64,000 nucleotides of DNA, taken from assembly GCF_900099555.1 (NCBI RefSeq), contig NZ_FMWM01000002.1:558001-622000 (forward strand), read 5' to 3'. The notes below the pieces were generated by a model, which was not told the DNA's origin, ran no database searches, and saw only the letters and a list, made by a program, of their open reading frames with translations. A program made the position numbers and the translations under genes. Origin of the DNA: Peptoniphilus raoultii. Its GTDB lineage: Bacteria; Bacillota; Clostridia; Tissierellales; Peptoniphilaceae. The first letter of the stretch is position 1. The number at the start of each line of letters is the position of its first letter. This document shows positions 40,787-49,859 of the stretch, piece after piece.

Positions 40787-42247
40787 ATGTTTGAGATGTA
40801 CTTTAACTCAATTAAATCTTTTGCCCAAGTTTATTCAGTCATATTTTTGACAAATATAATTTTTTCTGCCTTGGTGGTATTTTTTGAAAGAAAAAAGCCT
40901 ACCTCTACTCTTTTATGGGTAATGGCAATAAATTTTCTACCAATTATAGGAATTATTTTATATTTAATCTTGGGCCAAGATATTTCAAAGTCCAAAATGT
41001 TTGAAGATAAGACAAAGATGGACATTGATGTGAAAAATGAATTTAAAAGGCAGCTTGAAGACATTCAGGATGGAGAATATGTTTTTTCAAATCCTAGAAC
41101 CAAAGAATATAAAGACATTGTTGAAATGTTTAATATGGCTGAAGCTGAAATTTTATATTCATGCAATGAAGTTAAGATATATAATAATGGTCCCGAAAAA
41201 TTCAAAGAACTTTTTCAGGACTTAAGAAAGGCTCGTCACACAATTTATGTACAGTACTATATTTTTAAATCCGACAATCTTTCCCAAGAATTTATAAAAA
41301 TTTTAATAGATAAGGCAAGAGAAGGATTAAAGGTTTATTTATTAGTAGACGGAATGGGAGCAAGACACTTAAAATATAGGGATAGAAGAAGAATTAAAGA
41401 AGCAGGAATTGAATTTGCAGTTTTCTTCCCTGGAATTTTGCCCAAAATTAATTCCCATATAAATTACAGAAACCATAGAAAAATTGCAGTTATAGATAAA
41501 AAAATTGGCTATGTTGGCGGTTTAAATGTGGGTGATGAATATGTTGGCAAGGGGAAATTTGGTAATTGGAGGGATTCTCACCTAAGAATTGAAGGCGAAG
41601 CAGTAAATGGACTTAGCTGGAGATTTTATTTAGATTTTAAATTTGCATCTAGCAAAGACCCTACAGGTTTTACAACAGAAATTTTTGAAAAGAAGGGAAA
41701 TAAAGACGTGGCAATTGTTACGTCTGGGCCCGATACTAAGGCAGACTCTATAAGAAATGGCTACGAAAAATTCATAACTCGTGCAACAAAGGAAATTTAT
41801 ATACAAACACCATATTTTGTGCCAGACGAAGGACTTTTTAAATGCTTAAAAGTTGCCAGCCTTTCAGGAGTTAAGGTTAATGTAATGTTCCCTGAAAAAA
41901 AAGACCATCCCTTTGTCCACTGGGCAAGTTTATCCTATGCGGGAGATCTTTTAAAATGGGGAGCAAATGTATATATGTATAGAAATGGATTCTTGCATAC
42001 AAAGGTTATGATTTCTGACGACTATCTTTCCACAGTTGGCACAGCAAATTTTGACATAAGATCTTTTGAACTTAATTTTGAAGTAAATGCCTTTTTATTT
42101 GACTACGAATTAAATAAAAAACTTAAGGAAGATTTTAAAAGAGATTTAAAGGACTGCCTTCAAATAACTGAAGAAATGTATAAAAAAAGAGATGTGTTTA
42201 CAAGAATAAGAGAGCAAATATCAAGGCTCCTTTCACCGCTTTTATAA
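40787..42247 (+). CDS. cls: Cardiolipin synthase (phospholipase D family)
   Basis: This 486-residue membrane enzyme condenses two phosphatidylglycerols to cardiolipin. Two N-terminal helices (about 10-30 and 40-60) are followed by two phospholipase D motifs: HRKIAVIDKKIGYVGGLN near residue 230 and HTKVMISDDYLSTVGTANFD near 405, each with the His-x-Lys-x4-Asp triad. The length is typical. It follows typA at 5 bp and overlaps the next gene in a TAATG junction, so it is probably one transcription unit. Confidence 0.93.
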   Translation: MFEMYFNSIKSFAQVYSVIFLTNIIFSALVVFFERKKPTSTLLWVMAINFLPIIGIILYLILGQDISKSKMFEDKTKMDIDVKNEFKRQLEDIQDGEYVFSNPRTKEYKDIVEMFNMAEAEILYSCNEVKIYNNGPEKFKELFQDLRKARHTIYVQYYIFKSDNLSQEFIKILIDKAREGLKVYLLVDGMGARHLKYRDRRRIKEAGIEFAVFFPGILPKINSHINYRNHRKIAVIDKKIGYVGGLNVGDEYVGKGKFGNWRDSHLRIEGEAVNGLSWRFYLDFKFASSKDPTGFTTEIFEKKGNKDVAIVTSGPDTKADSIRNGYEKFITRATKEIYIQTPYFVPDEGLFKCLKVASLSGVKVNVMFPEKKDHPFVHWASLSYAGDLLKWGANVYMYRNGFLHTKVMISDDYLSTVGTANFDIRSFELNFEVNAFLFDYELNKKLKEDFKRDLKDCLQITEEMYKKRDVFTRIREQISRLLSPLL

Positions 42248-42789
42248 TGAGAATAGAAATAAATAGAAAAAACATGAAAAATCTTAGGATAAGGGCAGAA
42301 AATGGAATAATAAAAATTTCAGCCCCTCAAAATATGTCCTATGAAAAAATCATGGAAATTTATAATGAAAATGAGAAAAAAATTGAAGACCTTGCCAAAA
42401 GGGATATGGAAAAAAAGTCCTATGACAATAAACTCTTTGGCGAAGATTTTGAAAGTGATTTAAAGGGAAAGGCCCTTGAAGATTTTTATAGGGAAAAATT
42501 TTATCAAATTATCCCGGAAATTTCTAGAAAATATGAAGAAATGACTGGCCTTTATGCTAAGGAATATAGGGTGAGGAAGATGAAAGCAAGATGGGGGACC
42601 TGTTATCCCCAAAGAGGCCTAATTATTTTAGCCTTAAATCTTGCAAAAAGACCTATTGATGAAATTGAATCCGTTGTTTTGCACGAAATTATTCATCTCA
42701 AATACAAAAATCATTCCAAAGATTTTTACAGAGAAATAGAAAAATATATGCCCAATTATTTTGAAATTCACAAGAGATTAAATTCTTAA
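42247..42789 (+). CDS. YgjP-like (DUF45) zinc metallopeptidase
   Basis: This 180-residue protein matches the COG1451 / DUF45 family. The YGKKEYRVRKMKARWGTC-type region (here Tyr-Arg-Val-Arg-Lys-Met-Lys-Ala-Arg-Trp-Gly) is followed by HEIIHLKYKNHSKDFY, with the HExxH zinc motif and a third His seven residues on. These are predicted soluble metalloproteases; the substrate is unknown. It overlaps the cardiolipin synthase stop by one base, which ties it to that transcript. The N-terminal third is less conserved. Confidence 0.87.
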   Translation: MRIEINRKNMKNLRIRAENGIIKISAPQNMSYEKIMEIYNENEKKIEDLAKRDMEKKSYDNKLFGEDFESDLKGKALEDFYREKFYQIIPEISRKYEEMTGLYAKEYRVRKMKARWGTCYPQRGLIILALNLAKRPIDEIESVVLHEIIHLKYKNHSKDFYREIEKYMPNYFEIHKRLNS

Positions 42790-42799
42790 GGAGGATTAT

Positions 42800-43135
42800 A
42801 TGAGTAAAAAATTAAAATTTATTATAGGTATTGGAATCCTAATTTTTTTAATGGCCTATTTTAACGTGTCGATTTTTATAGGCTCAGAAAAACTTACTCC
42901 TTCTTTTGTAAAGGAAAAAATAACATCAATTGACTTTGGCAAGACATGGCAAAGTACTAAGGAAAAATTTTCTGAAGTCAGGGATGTTTTTAAAAAGGAT
43001 AAGAAAGATGAAAATTCTTCTAAGGATGCTGAAGATCAGAATAAGGAAAACACAGTTGACGATTTAGAAAGTATGGATCCTAAAAATGAAAGTAAAAAGA
43101 ATAGGGGTAAAATTCATTTGGAATTTGACATTTAA
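42800..43135 (+). CDS. Hypothetical membrane-anchored protein
   Basis: This 111-residue protein has one N-terminal membrane helix (residues about 4-25), a short middle region, and a long, very acidic and basic tail (Lys, Glu, Asp, Asn) without recognisable domain. The helix is followed by Ser, Glu and Lys, so the tail is probably on the outside or is a flexible cytoplasmic arm. AAGGAGG stands before the ATG, 10 bp after the YgjP gene. A terminator follows directly. No family is recognised. The gene itself is convincing because of its ribosome-binding site, operon position and hydrophobic start. Confidence 0.7.
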   Translation: MSKKLKFIIGIGILIFLMAYFNVSIFIGSEKLTPSFVKEKITSIDFGKTWQSTKEKFSEVRDVFKKDKKDENSSKDAEDQNKENTVDDLESMDPKNESKKNRGKIHLEFDI

Positions 43136-43166
43136 AAAGTCCTCGAAAGTGAGGACTTATTTTTTT
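43136..43166 (+). terminator. Terminator after the typA-cls operon
   Basis: AAGTCCTC at 43137-43144 pairs with GAGGACTT at 43151-43158, followed by T run. Confidence 0.85.
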
Positions 43167-43174
43167 GTAAATTT

Positions 43175-43513
43175 TTAAAAGGGAGCATCAGGTATAAATA
43201 TTTCTGCAAGAAGTTTTTTTGTAAACATATAGGTAAAAAGTGAAATATTTATGGTGTCGTCAATAAATTTTAGGGTCTTATCTACATAAATTTTTATGCC
43301 ACTTTCTTCATATTCATCATAAATTATTGATCCATTAGGGTCTGAAAAGGTAACTTTTGTTGTTTTCATTCCTATGCAACAACATGAAGTTGGTATAAAG
43401 GAAGAAATATAAATTGCGTTCTTGTTTTTCTCCCTAATATATGAAAGGGCTTCTTCTGTAATTTTTATTTTATTTTTAAGTCCTTCTCTTGAGGACTTAT
43501 CTTGAGTTTTCAT
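43175..43513 (-). CDS. HesB-like Cys-Cys-Cys protein
   Basis: This 112-residue protein carries SFIPTSCCCIGMKT near residues 42-55, a striking three-cysteine motif, with a beta-rich remainder (KVTFSDPNGSIIYDEYEE, GIKIYVDKTLKFID). It resembles the small HesB-like CC/Se-motif proteins, in which one Cys may be selenocysteine in other species; no in-frame TGA is used here. That assignment is from memory of the family and is tentative. Such proteins may bind iron-sulfur or other metal centres. ATG 43513 is chosen because AAAAGGAG lies at correct spacing. Confidence 0.55.
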   Translation of the reverse strand: MKTQDKSSREGLKNKIKITEEALSYIREKNKNAIYISSFIPTSCCCIGMKTTKVTFSDPNGSIIYDEYEESGIKIYVDKTLKFIDDTINISLFTYMFTKKLLAEIFIPDAPF

Positions 43514-43556
43514 AAAAATTCTCCTTTTTAGACTTTTATAATTAATAAATTTAAAT

Positions 43557-43751
43557 TTAATCATTGGCCATAATTTGTGGCTGAAATTCTAAATTTTCGT
43601 AAAAGCTCATTGAATGTTCTAAATCGTGGCTTTCAAAAACTGAATTAAAGACTTCTTTTTTGGCTTCCGAAGAACCGTGAGTAAAACTGTTGGCATCTAC
43701 TACTCCCCGTGCCATGTCATTATTTAGCCTCCAATTATTTTTATAATTCAT
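43557..43751 (-). pseudogene. Possible metallopeptidase C-terminal remnant
   Basis: The 64-residue frame includes a segment, Asp-Ala-Asn-Ser-Phe-Thr-His-Gly-Ser-Ser-Glu, that recalls the C-terminal end of neutral zinc metallopeptidases (KPN_02809/YpfJ type). The catalytic HExxH part is missing. No ribosome-binding site is seen before the ATG. Translation would end 43 bases before the next gene's ATG. It is either a relic or a chance frame. Weak. Confidence 0.35.
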
Positions 43752-43812
43752 ATGTACCCAAAAAATTCACTTTGCAATCAAGCTGCCTTGTACAAATAAA
43801 TTTAAAAAAATC

Positions 43813-43836
43813 AAAAAAAGGCCCCTTAAAGGGACC
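43813..43836 (-). terminator. Terminator of the YjeM-like permease gene
   Basis: On the minus strand GGTCCCTT pairs with AAGGGGCC (one wobble) and is followed by seven T. Confidence 0.75.
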
Positions 43837-43850
43837 AAAAATAAAAGATT

Positions 43851-45281
43851 TTAGATATTTCTATTTTTTTCTCTTTTAGCAAGGGCAGGCATGATTAAAC
43901 CCAGACCAACTAAAATTACTGGAGTAATAATATTCATAAAAATTTCAAAGGGATTTCCCTTAAACATTCCAAGGACACAGCAGAATAGGGTTACTAAAAA
44001 GCACCATCCTCCGAAAAATTTTGCAGCCATTTGGCTCTTGACAAATTGATAGTCGCTTGTAAATCTTCCTTTGTATCTTCTTAGGGCAAGGTAAGCTGTA
44101 AATACCCACAAATATCTAAGGGGCATACAAACAGAATTTAACTGAGTTAAAAATCTTAAAAAGGCTGTTACTGATTTAATTCCCAGCATAGGAATTATAA
44201 TTAGGGGAGTAACAATTGCAATTACAAGTTTAATACCATTTATATAGGCACCATGTTTATTTTTATGCAAAAGTTTTGAAGGTATAAATTCTCTTGCCGT
44301 TTCAGAATCAAGCAGCATCCTTAATGGGGCATCAATTGAAACGACAAGGGTTGAAAACTGACCAATCATATTGCATAGGGCATAAATTATAAGGAAGCTA
44401 TTTCCAATGCCGTAATAATCTCCGAGTTTTGCAAAGGCCCAGTAGGCACCATTTGAAACATAGGAGTCAAAATTTGCATTTACTTCATTTATGTCAAACA
44501 TCATACCGAGAGAAATTGTTCCTAAAATTGCACAGACAATAACCATAATTGAAAGGACAATCATTCCCCGTGGAAATCCTTTTGAAGGGTCTTTCATTTT
44601 ATTTACATAGGGAGAAATTTTTTCGCTTCCGCCAACGGCAAAGACAAGTATTGAAAGGGAAGTAAAATATTCTAGCCTAAAACGTGGAATTAAATTTTTT
44701 AAAGACCAATCAATATTAATGAAAGTTGTGGCAGGATTAATTTCCCTTGCAGCCATCATTAAAATAATAAATAAAATTGACATTACAAACATTGAAGTTC
44801 CAGCAACTGTTGCTAGGGCCTTTAATGGATTAATTCCCCTACTTGCAACATAACAAAAAATTAAAAATACAGCCAAGGTTATTAGCTGAACAATTCTAAT
44901 GTCAAGGGAATCGTAAAGAGAATTATCTCCAAAAACAACCCAGGAAAAAGCCTTAAGTCCATTTGAAGCCTTTGATGCAATATAGGGCATATGCACAACC
45001 CAATAAGTCCATCCCGCAAAATAGGCAAGTTTTTTATTTGTTGTTCCTTCTATCCATGAGCTAACGCCGCCGCCAGAATCTTTAAAAGTTGACCCTAATT
45101 CACCAACCATAAGAGAATAGGGCACAAAATATAGGGCAAACATTAGAATCCAAGAAAAAATTACTTGGACACCGTTAAAATAGACAAAACCATTTATAAC
45201 ATTTCCAAAACCCCATACAGTAGAAAAGGCCATAAAAGCTAAATTGTACCACATAATTTTTTTAGTGTTAGTATTTTCCAT
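43851..45281 (-). CDS. APC family amino-acid permease, YjeM-like
   Basis: This 476-residue membrane protein has about 12-13 helices and belongs to the amino acid-polyamine-organocation superfamily; the N-terminus with FMAFSTVWGFGNVINGF and SLMVGELGSTFKDSGGGVSSW fits the glutamate/GABA-antiporter-like YjeM branch. It would move an amino acid across the membrane, either in exchange for a product or with an ion. Substrate is unknown. AAGGAGG precedes the ATG. It is divergent from the serine dehydratase operon, which starts 250 bp away; the spacer is AT-rich with a TATAAT at 45502-45507 for that operon, and no operator is recognised in it. Confidence 0.88.
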   Translation of the reverse strand: MENTNTKKIMWYNLAFMAFSTVWGFGNVINGFVYFNGVQVIFSWILMFALYFVPYSLMVGELGSTFKDSGGGVSSWIEGTTNKKLAYFAGWTYWVVHMPYIASKASNGLKAFSWVVFGDNSLYDSLDIRIVQLITLAVFLIFCYVASRGINPLKALATVAGTSMFVMSILFIILMMAAREINPATTFINIDWSLKNLIPRFRLEYFTSLSILVFAVGGSEKISPYVNKMKDPSKGFPRGMIVLSIMVIVCAILGTISLGMMFDINEVNANFDSYVSNGAYWAFAKLGDYYGIGNSFLIIYALCNMIGQFSTLVVSIDAPLRMLLDSETAREFIPSKLLHKNKHGAYINGIKLVIAIVTPLIIIPMLGIKSVTAFLRFLTQLNSVCMPLRYLWVFTAYLALRRYKGRFTSDYQFVKSQMAAKFFGGWCFLVTLFCCVLGMFKGNPFEIFMNIITPVILVGLGLIMPALAKREKNRNI

Positions 45282-45534
45282 TTTTCCTCCTTATAAATTT
45301 TAAAAAAGCATATAACACTTACAAGTATAAAAGTTTAAAAAAAATTAAAAGAATAATTTTACATTTGGTGAAAATTAATCCATAATAATTATATATAATA
45401 AAAAAATAGAAATTTTATAAAAAACTTGTATTATTTTTTTATATTTTTAAAATATTTTTGTAAGAATTTATAAAAATTATGCAAAAAAAATCCAAATATG
45501 TTATAATAATTACATCTTTTTTAGGGGGAATTTG

Positions 45535-46200
45535 ATGAAAGAGTATAGCGCATTTGAAATATTAGGACCTATTATGGTGGGGCCATCTTCATCTCACACG
45601 GCAGGTGCCTGTAAAATTGCAAAGCTAGCCGGGAAAATTTGCCCGTCCAATTACCAAAAAGTAATTTTTTATCTGCATGGTTCTTTTGCCATGACTTATA
45701 AGGGACACGGAACGGACAGGGCTCTTTTAGGTGGAATAATGGGTTTTGATACTGACGATGACAGAATAAGAAAATCTTTTGAAATTGCGGAAGAAAGAAA
45801 TTTAAATTATGAATTTGTGCCAACAGATTTAGGAGGAGATTTTCATCCTAACACCGTTAAAATTTCATTTACTTATGAAGACCATGAGGAATATGTTATT
45901 GGTTCTTCAATTGGGGGCGGAAATATGATTATAGTAGATATTTCTGGAATAGATGTTGAATTTGACGGAACAAATCCCACACTTTTATTCAGATACAATG
46001 AACAAAAGGGAATTATTTCTGAAGTTTCTTCTCTACTTTACAAAAATGATTTTAACATTGAATCAATTAATACGATTAAGGATGATCTATTAAATATAGT
46101 AACACTTACTGTGGAATTAGATGAAAGGCTGCCAGAAAATCTTGTCAATCAGCTTTTGGAAAACAAGAAATTTTTGACGGCTAAATATTTGGAGGTATAA
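45535..46200 (+). CDS. sdaAB: L-serine dehydratase, iron-sulfur-dependent, beta subunit
   Basis: This 221-residue subunit pairs with the alpha subunit to deaminate serine to pyruvate and ammonia, a key fermentative step. The N-terminus EILGPIMVGPSSSHTAGA is the family hallmark; the C-terminal ACT domain (about 150-221) begins GIISEVSSLLYKNDFNIESINT. ATG 45535 is preferred to TTG 45532 because AGGGGG is at good spacing and it gives the usual start. It is followed one base later by sdaAA and then a symporter gene, one operon. Confidence 0.95.
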   Translation: MKEYSAFEILGPIMVGPSSSHTAGACKIAKLAGKICPSNYQKVIFYLHGSFAMTYKGHGTDRALLGGIMGFDTDDDRIRKSFEIAEERNLNYEFVPTDLGGDFHPNTVKISFTYEDHEEYVIGSSIGGGNMIIVDISGIDVEFDGTNPTLLFRYNEQKGIISEVSSLLYKNDFNIESINTIKDDLLNIVTLTVELDERLPENLVNQLLENKKFLTAKYLEV

Positions 46201-47085
46201 ATGTTAAATACAGCTAAAGAAGTTATTGAATATTGCAAGGAAAATAAGTGTCACATATATGATTTAGTTTTAGAGGAAGAAGTAAAGAATAATAGAATTT
46301 CTAAAGAGACTATGATTGATAGCCTAAAAAAGATTTTAGAAGTTATGGAATCTTCCAGCCATAACACCTTAAACAAATCATACGAAACAAGATTTAAAAT
46401 GATTGACGGATTTGCCAAGGATTTTTATGCTTATCAAAAGGAAAAAGAACCTCTTGTAGGAAAATTTTTAGTTAAGGCTATGGCTATGGCCTTTTCCACT
46501 TCTGAAACAAATGCTAATATGGGCAAAATTGCTGCAGCACCAACTGCAGGTTCTGCTGGAATTATGCCTGCGGCTCTTATATCCTTAAGGGAAAAATATA
46601 ATTTGGATGAAGAAGTTTTAATTAAGGGTCTTTTAACATCAATAGGAATTGGACAGATTATTGGTAAGTATGCAACTTTTGCAGGAGCTGAAGGAGGATG
46701 CCAAGCAGAGTGTGGTTCAGCTTCAGCAATGGCGGCAGCAGCCTGTGTTGAAATGTTGGGTGGAAGTCCACAGGAGGCTTTTGATGCTGCAAGCATTACT
46801 TTAATTAATGTTATGGGACTTGCCTGCGATCCAATTGCTGGTCTTGTAGAATATCCCTGCACTTTTAGAAATGCATCGGGAGTTATTAATGCACTTATAT
46901 CTTGTGATATGGCCCTTGCGGGAATAAAATCCCTTGTTCCCTTTGATGAAGTTTGTCTTGCTATGGGTGAAGTAGGTAGACTTTTAGATAATTCTATTAG
47001 GGAAACGGGACTTGGAGGCCTTGCAGGCACAAAAACAGGATGTAAAATTAGAAGAGAATTTTTGAACTTAAAGGAGGAAAAATGA
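46201..47085 (+). CDS. sdaAA: L-serine dehydratase, iron-sulfur-dependent, alpha subunit
   Basis: This 294-residue catalytic subunit carries a 4Fe-4S cluster. The conserved IAAAPTAGSAGIMPAAL segment and the cysteines (GCQAECGSASAMAAAACVE, GLACDPIAGLVEYPC, GTKTGCKI) that bind the cluster are all visible. It produces pyruvate for energy in anaerobic amino-acid fermentation. The enzyme is oxygen sensitive. It directly follows sdaAB and overlaps the next start codon by 4 bases (ATGA), implying translational coupling. Confidence 0.95.
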   Translation: MLNTAKEVIEYCKENKCHIYDLVLEEEVKNNRISKETMIDSLKKILEVMESSSHNTLNKSYETRFKMIDGFAKDFYAYQKEKEPLVGKFLVKAMAMAFSTSETNANMGKIAAAPTAGSAGIMPAALISLREKYNLDEEVLIKGLLTSIGIGQIIGKYATFAGAEGGCQAECGSASAMAAAACVEMLGGSPQEAFDAASITLINVMGLACDPIAGLVEYPCTFRNASGVINALISCDMALAGIKSLVPFDEVCLAMGEVGRLLDNSIRETGLGGLAGTKTGCKIRREFLNLKEEK

Positions 47086-48293
47086 AAAAGAAAAAATTAG
47101 GTTTAATACCAAAACTTATTATTGCTATTGCCCTAGGTATTGTAGTTGGACTATATTTACCTGATTGGGTAACAAGGGTTGCCATTACAATTTCTGGTAT
47201 GTTTGGAGCATTTTTAAATTTTATTATACCACTTATGATTATTGCCTTTGTTGCTAAGGGAATATCAGACCTTTCAGAAGGAGCAGGAAAGTTATTACTT
47301 GTAACAGTTGTGCTTTCTTATTCTTCAACACTTATTGCCGGATCTTTGTCATATACTATGGCATCAAATATTTTTACAAAATTTATTACACCCGACCTTG
47401 TTGCTAAAATTCAAAACGCAACAAATAATACCCTTGATCCATATTTTACAATTCCACTAGGAGCAATTATTGAAGTAACTTCTGCCTTAGTTTTAGCTTT
47501 TATGCTTGGACTTTGCATATCTATTTTAAGATCACAAGGCAAGGGAGAAATTTTTTATGGGGCAATTAGCGAATTTTCAGATATTATAAATTTAGTTTTA
47601 TCCCATTTTGTATTGCCGCTACTTCCTATTTTTATCTTTGGTAATTTCTGCGGCATGGCAAATTCAGGTTCTGTTTTTGCAATTCTTGGAATTTTCGGCA
47701 GAATATTTGTATGTATTATTGCCCTTCATTTACTATATCTTTGTGCAATGTTTATTACTTCAGGCCTTTATGCAGGAAAAAATCCTTTTGCCTGCCTAAG
47801 GAAAGCAGTTCCCGCTTATTTGACAGCCGTTGGAACTCAATCATCAGCAGCAACAATTCCTGTTAATGTTAACTGTAACAAGAGCATGGGAGTAACAAAA
47901 CAAATTAGAGAATTTGTAATTCCTCTTTGTGCTACAGCCCATATGCCTGGATCAATGATTACGCTAACTGCCTGTGTATTTACACTTTTAACAATGTTTA
48001 ATATGGACACAAGCTTTACATTAATTATGAAGTTTGTTGCAATTCTTGGGATTGCTATGGTTGCAGCACCAGGAGCTCCGGGCGGAGCAGTTATGAGTGC
48101 CCTTCCATTTTTGCCTGTAGTTGGAGTTGATTCATCAGGAACAATGGCAACAATTTTAATCTCCCTTTATTTAACACAAGATTCCTTTGGAACAGCAGCA
48201 AATGTTACAGGAGATAATGCAATTTCCATTGCAGTAGAAAAAATTTATTATAAACATATTGTAAAAAAACCAATACCAGTAGAAAATGATTAA
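47082..48293 (+). CDS. Dicarboxylate/amino acid:cation symporter family protein
   Basis: This 403-residue membrane protein of the DAACS family has about eight helices and two re-entrant loops. Features are the N-terminal PKLIIAIALGIVVGLYLPD, the serine-rich hairpin TAVGTQSSAATIPVNVNC, and the TM7/HP2 region PGSMITLTACVFTLLTM to APGAPGGAVMSALPFLPVVG. Sodium or proton gradients drive uptake. Because it overlaps sdaAA and sits in the serine dehydratase operon, serine or threonine is the likely substrate; this is inferred from position. A GC-rich terminator follows. Confidence 0.9.
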   Translation: MKKKKLGLIPKLIIAIALGIVVGLYLPDWVTRVAITISGMFGAFLNFIIPLMIIAFVAKGISDLSEGAGKLLLVTVVLSYSSTLIAGSLSYTMASNIFTKFITPDLVAKIQNATNNTLDPYFTIPLGAIIEVTSALVLAFMLGLCISILRSQGKGEIFYGAISEFSDIINLVLSHFVLPLLPIFIFGNFCGMANSGSVFAILGIFGRIFVCIIALHLLYLCAMFITSGLYAGKNPFACLRKAVPAYLTAVGTQSSAATIPVNVNCNKSMGVTKQIREFVIPLCATAHMPGSMITLTACVFTLLTMFNMDTSFTLIMKFVAILGIAMVAAPGAPGGAVMSALPFLPVVGVDSSGTMATILISLYLTQDSFGTAANVTGDNAISIAVEKIYYKHIVKKPIPVEND

Positions 48294-48295
48294 TT

Positions 48296-48316
48296 AAAGC
48301 CCCTCGGGGCTTTTTT
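48296..48316 (+). terminator. Terminator after the serine-dehydratase operon
   Basis: AAAGCCC pairs with GGGCTTT in a compact GC-rich stem at 48296-48312, then T run. Confidence 0.85.
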
Positions 48317-48340
48317 ACATATAAAATTTAAGGAGAAGAT

Positions 48341-48865
48341 ATGAAAAAGTTACTAGCCTTTGGCTTTGATGATGACAAGAAAAATTTGATAAAAAATTCA
48401 GCAGAAAAATTTGAAATTGAAGCTCGTTTTTTAATGACAGATGACTTGGGAAATTCTCTTGGTTATCTTTTAGGTCATAAGGGATTTGCAGCTTACAAGG
48501 AAAAAGTTTCAAAAATTGAGAACCTTGAATTAATTTATTTTTCTGATTTTGACAGAGACCTTTTGAAAACTTTTCTTTTAGATTTAAAGGGAAAGGGACT
48601 TATAATTAGTCATAAGGCAGTGGAAACAAAAATAAATGTAAATTGGACGCTATATCATCTTTTAAGGCAAATAGAAAAAGAAAGGATTCTTCTTATAAAA
48701 TTTAATAAATTAGGTACTCTTGTTAAAAAGGGACAAGATAAATTAAGGGAAGGCTATAATAAAGACCTAGAAAAATTAATTGAAGAAGCTTTAGAATTAA
48801 GAAAGCCACCCCTAAAGGAAGAGATTTTAAATAGAACCATTTCAGAACTTGAAAAGATTTTATAA
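48341..48865 (+). CDS. DUF3783 family protein
   Basis: This 174-residue protein shows a family-like C-terminal feature: an alpha/beta N-terminal half (residues 1-90: KKLLAFGFDDDKKNLIKN to LIISHKAVETKINVNWTLYHLL) followed by a charged helical tail. That matches the DUF3783 proteins found mainly in clostridia. The domain ends around the SHKAVET segment. Function is unknown. A GGAG-type site (AAGGAG) precedes the ATG. It stands alone after the serine dehydratase operon terminator. Confidence 0.72.
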   Translation: MKKLLAFGFDDDKKNLIKNSAEKFEIEARFLMTDDLGNSLGYLLGHKGFAAYKEKVSKIENLELIYFSDFDRDLLKTFLLDLKGKGLIISHKAVETKINVNWTLYHLLRQIEKERILLIKFNKLGTLVKKGQDKLREGYNKDLEKLIEEALELRKPPLKEEILNRTISELEKIL

Positions 48866-48941
48866 ATACCTTTAAAATAAATATGTAATATGATGTAAAA
48901 ATAAATATCTTTATATGCTATATTAAATTTGAGGTGATAAT

Positions 48942-49379
48942 TTGAAGGCTAGAAAATTCACCAATAAAAAAGTTATAAGTCCAAATAGATATATGCAAAA
49001 ATTAAAAGAAGAAAAATGCAATGAAGGTTACTGTTTTGCAGAAACTGTTATAAAGGAACTCTATTTAAAGGATAAGAGGATTGATATTTCTTATTATTTT
49101 AACAGGGATAGATTTGGACAAGTTTTATATAAGGGGAAAGCCAATGAAGAAAGAATTTTTGACGGCAAGGGAGAATCTAAGGACATTTCTTTTTCTTGGG
49201 CCATATTTAATGACGAAATTATAAAACTCCCTCTAGAATCTTGGAATAAATTTAAGGAAAAACCAATTTATTATGAAGTTGAAATAATTTTTGACAATAA
49301 TTATTCCATAAATGCCGTGGGCAATAAAAAATCTCCGCTAGGCTACAAAAGACTTTTGGAGATTTTAAAGACTATATAA
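48942..49379 (+). CDS. Hypothetical cytoplasmic protein
   Basis: This 145-residue protein has no recognised family. It is basic at the N-terminus, then mixed alpha/beta with several aromatic residues (for example SYYFNRDRFGQVLYKG, FSWAIFNDEIIKLP). There is no signal peptide or membrane helix. The start is TTG at 48942 with GAGGTGA four bases upstream. Its stop codon directly abuts the stop codon of rlmH on the other strand, with no room for a terminator in between, so the transcripts overlap at their 3' ends. Confidence 0.65.
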   Translation: MKARKFTNKKVISPNRYMQKLKEEKCNEGYCFAETVIKELYLKDKRIDISYYFNRDRFGQVLYKGKANEERIFDGKGESKDISFSWAIFNDEIIKLPLESWNKFKEKPIYYEVEIIFDNNYSINAVGNKKSPLGYKRLLEILKTI

Positions 49380-49859
49380 TTATTTGTGGTAAGGGTGATT
49401 ATTTATAATCCTAAAGGCCCTATAAATTTGCTCCATTAAAATTAATTTCATAAGCTTGTGGGGGAAGGTGAACTTTGAAAAGGAAAGGGAAAAATTCCCC
49501 CTTTTTTTTACATCTTCACTTAAACCTAAAGATCCTCCAATAACAAAATCAATTTTTCCTATGCCGCTAACCATAAGACCTTCAAATTTTTTTGCAAAGG
49601 CAAGAGAATCCATAGTTTTCCCTGAAAGATCAAGGACTATTACATAATCTTCGTCTTTTATTTTTTCTAAAATTCTCTCCCCTTCTTTATTTAAAATTAT
49701 TTCTTCATCTTTGGGAGAAATATTTTCTCCTGCTGGCTCATCCTTAAGCTGGGTAAATTTAATGGAGCAGTAGGGGCCCATCCTTTTTTTATATTCATCA
49801 ATGCCGTCAAGAAAATAGCTTTCCTTAATTTTCCCGACAGATATAATATTTATTTCCAT
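49380..49859 (-). CDS. rlmH: 23S rRNA pseudouridine(1915)-N3-methyltransferase RlmH
   Basis: This 159-residue SPOUT methyltransferase modifies pseudouridine 1915 in helix 69 of 23S rRNA. The family is small and the protein has standard length. Key features are the N-terminal INIISVGKIKESYF, the SAM-binding knot DFVIGGSLGLSEDVKKRG and the C-terminal signature EQIYRAFRIINNHPYHK, whose end supplies active-site contacts. Its start overlaps the tpx stop in a TAATG junction, so it is read from the tpx transcript. Confidence 0.95.
   Translation of the reverse strand: MEINIISVGKIKESYFLDGIDEYKKRMGPYCSIKFTQLKDEPAGENISPKDEEIILNKEGERILEKIKDEDYVIVLDLSGKTMDSLAFAKKFEGLMVSGIGKIDFVIGGSLGLSEDVKKRGNFSLSFSKFTFPHKLMKLILMEQIYRAFRIINNHPYHK

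Noticed and set aside
46434-47030. 198-codon minus-strand frame opposite sdaAA
   Set aside because: It is the antisense shadow of a well-conserved gene; no domain and no ribosome-binding site.
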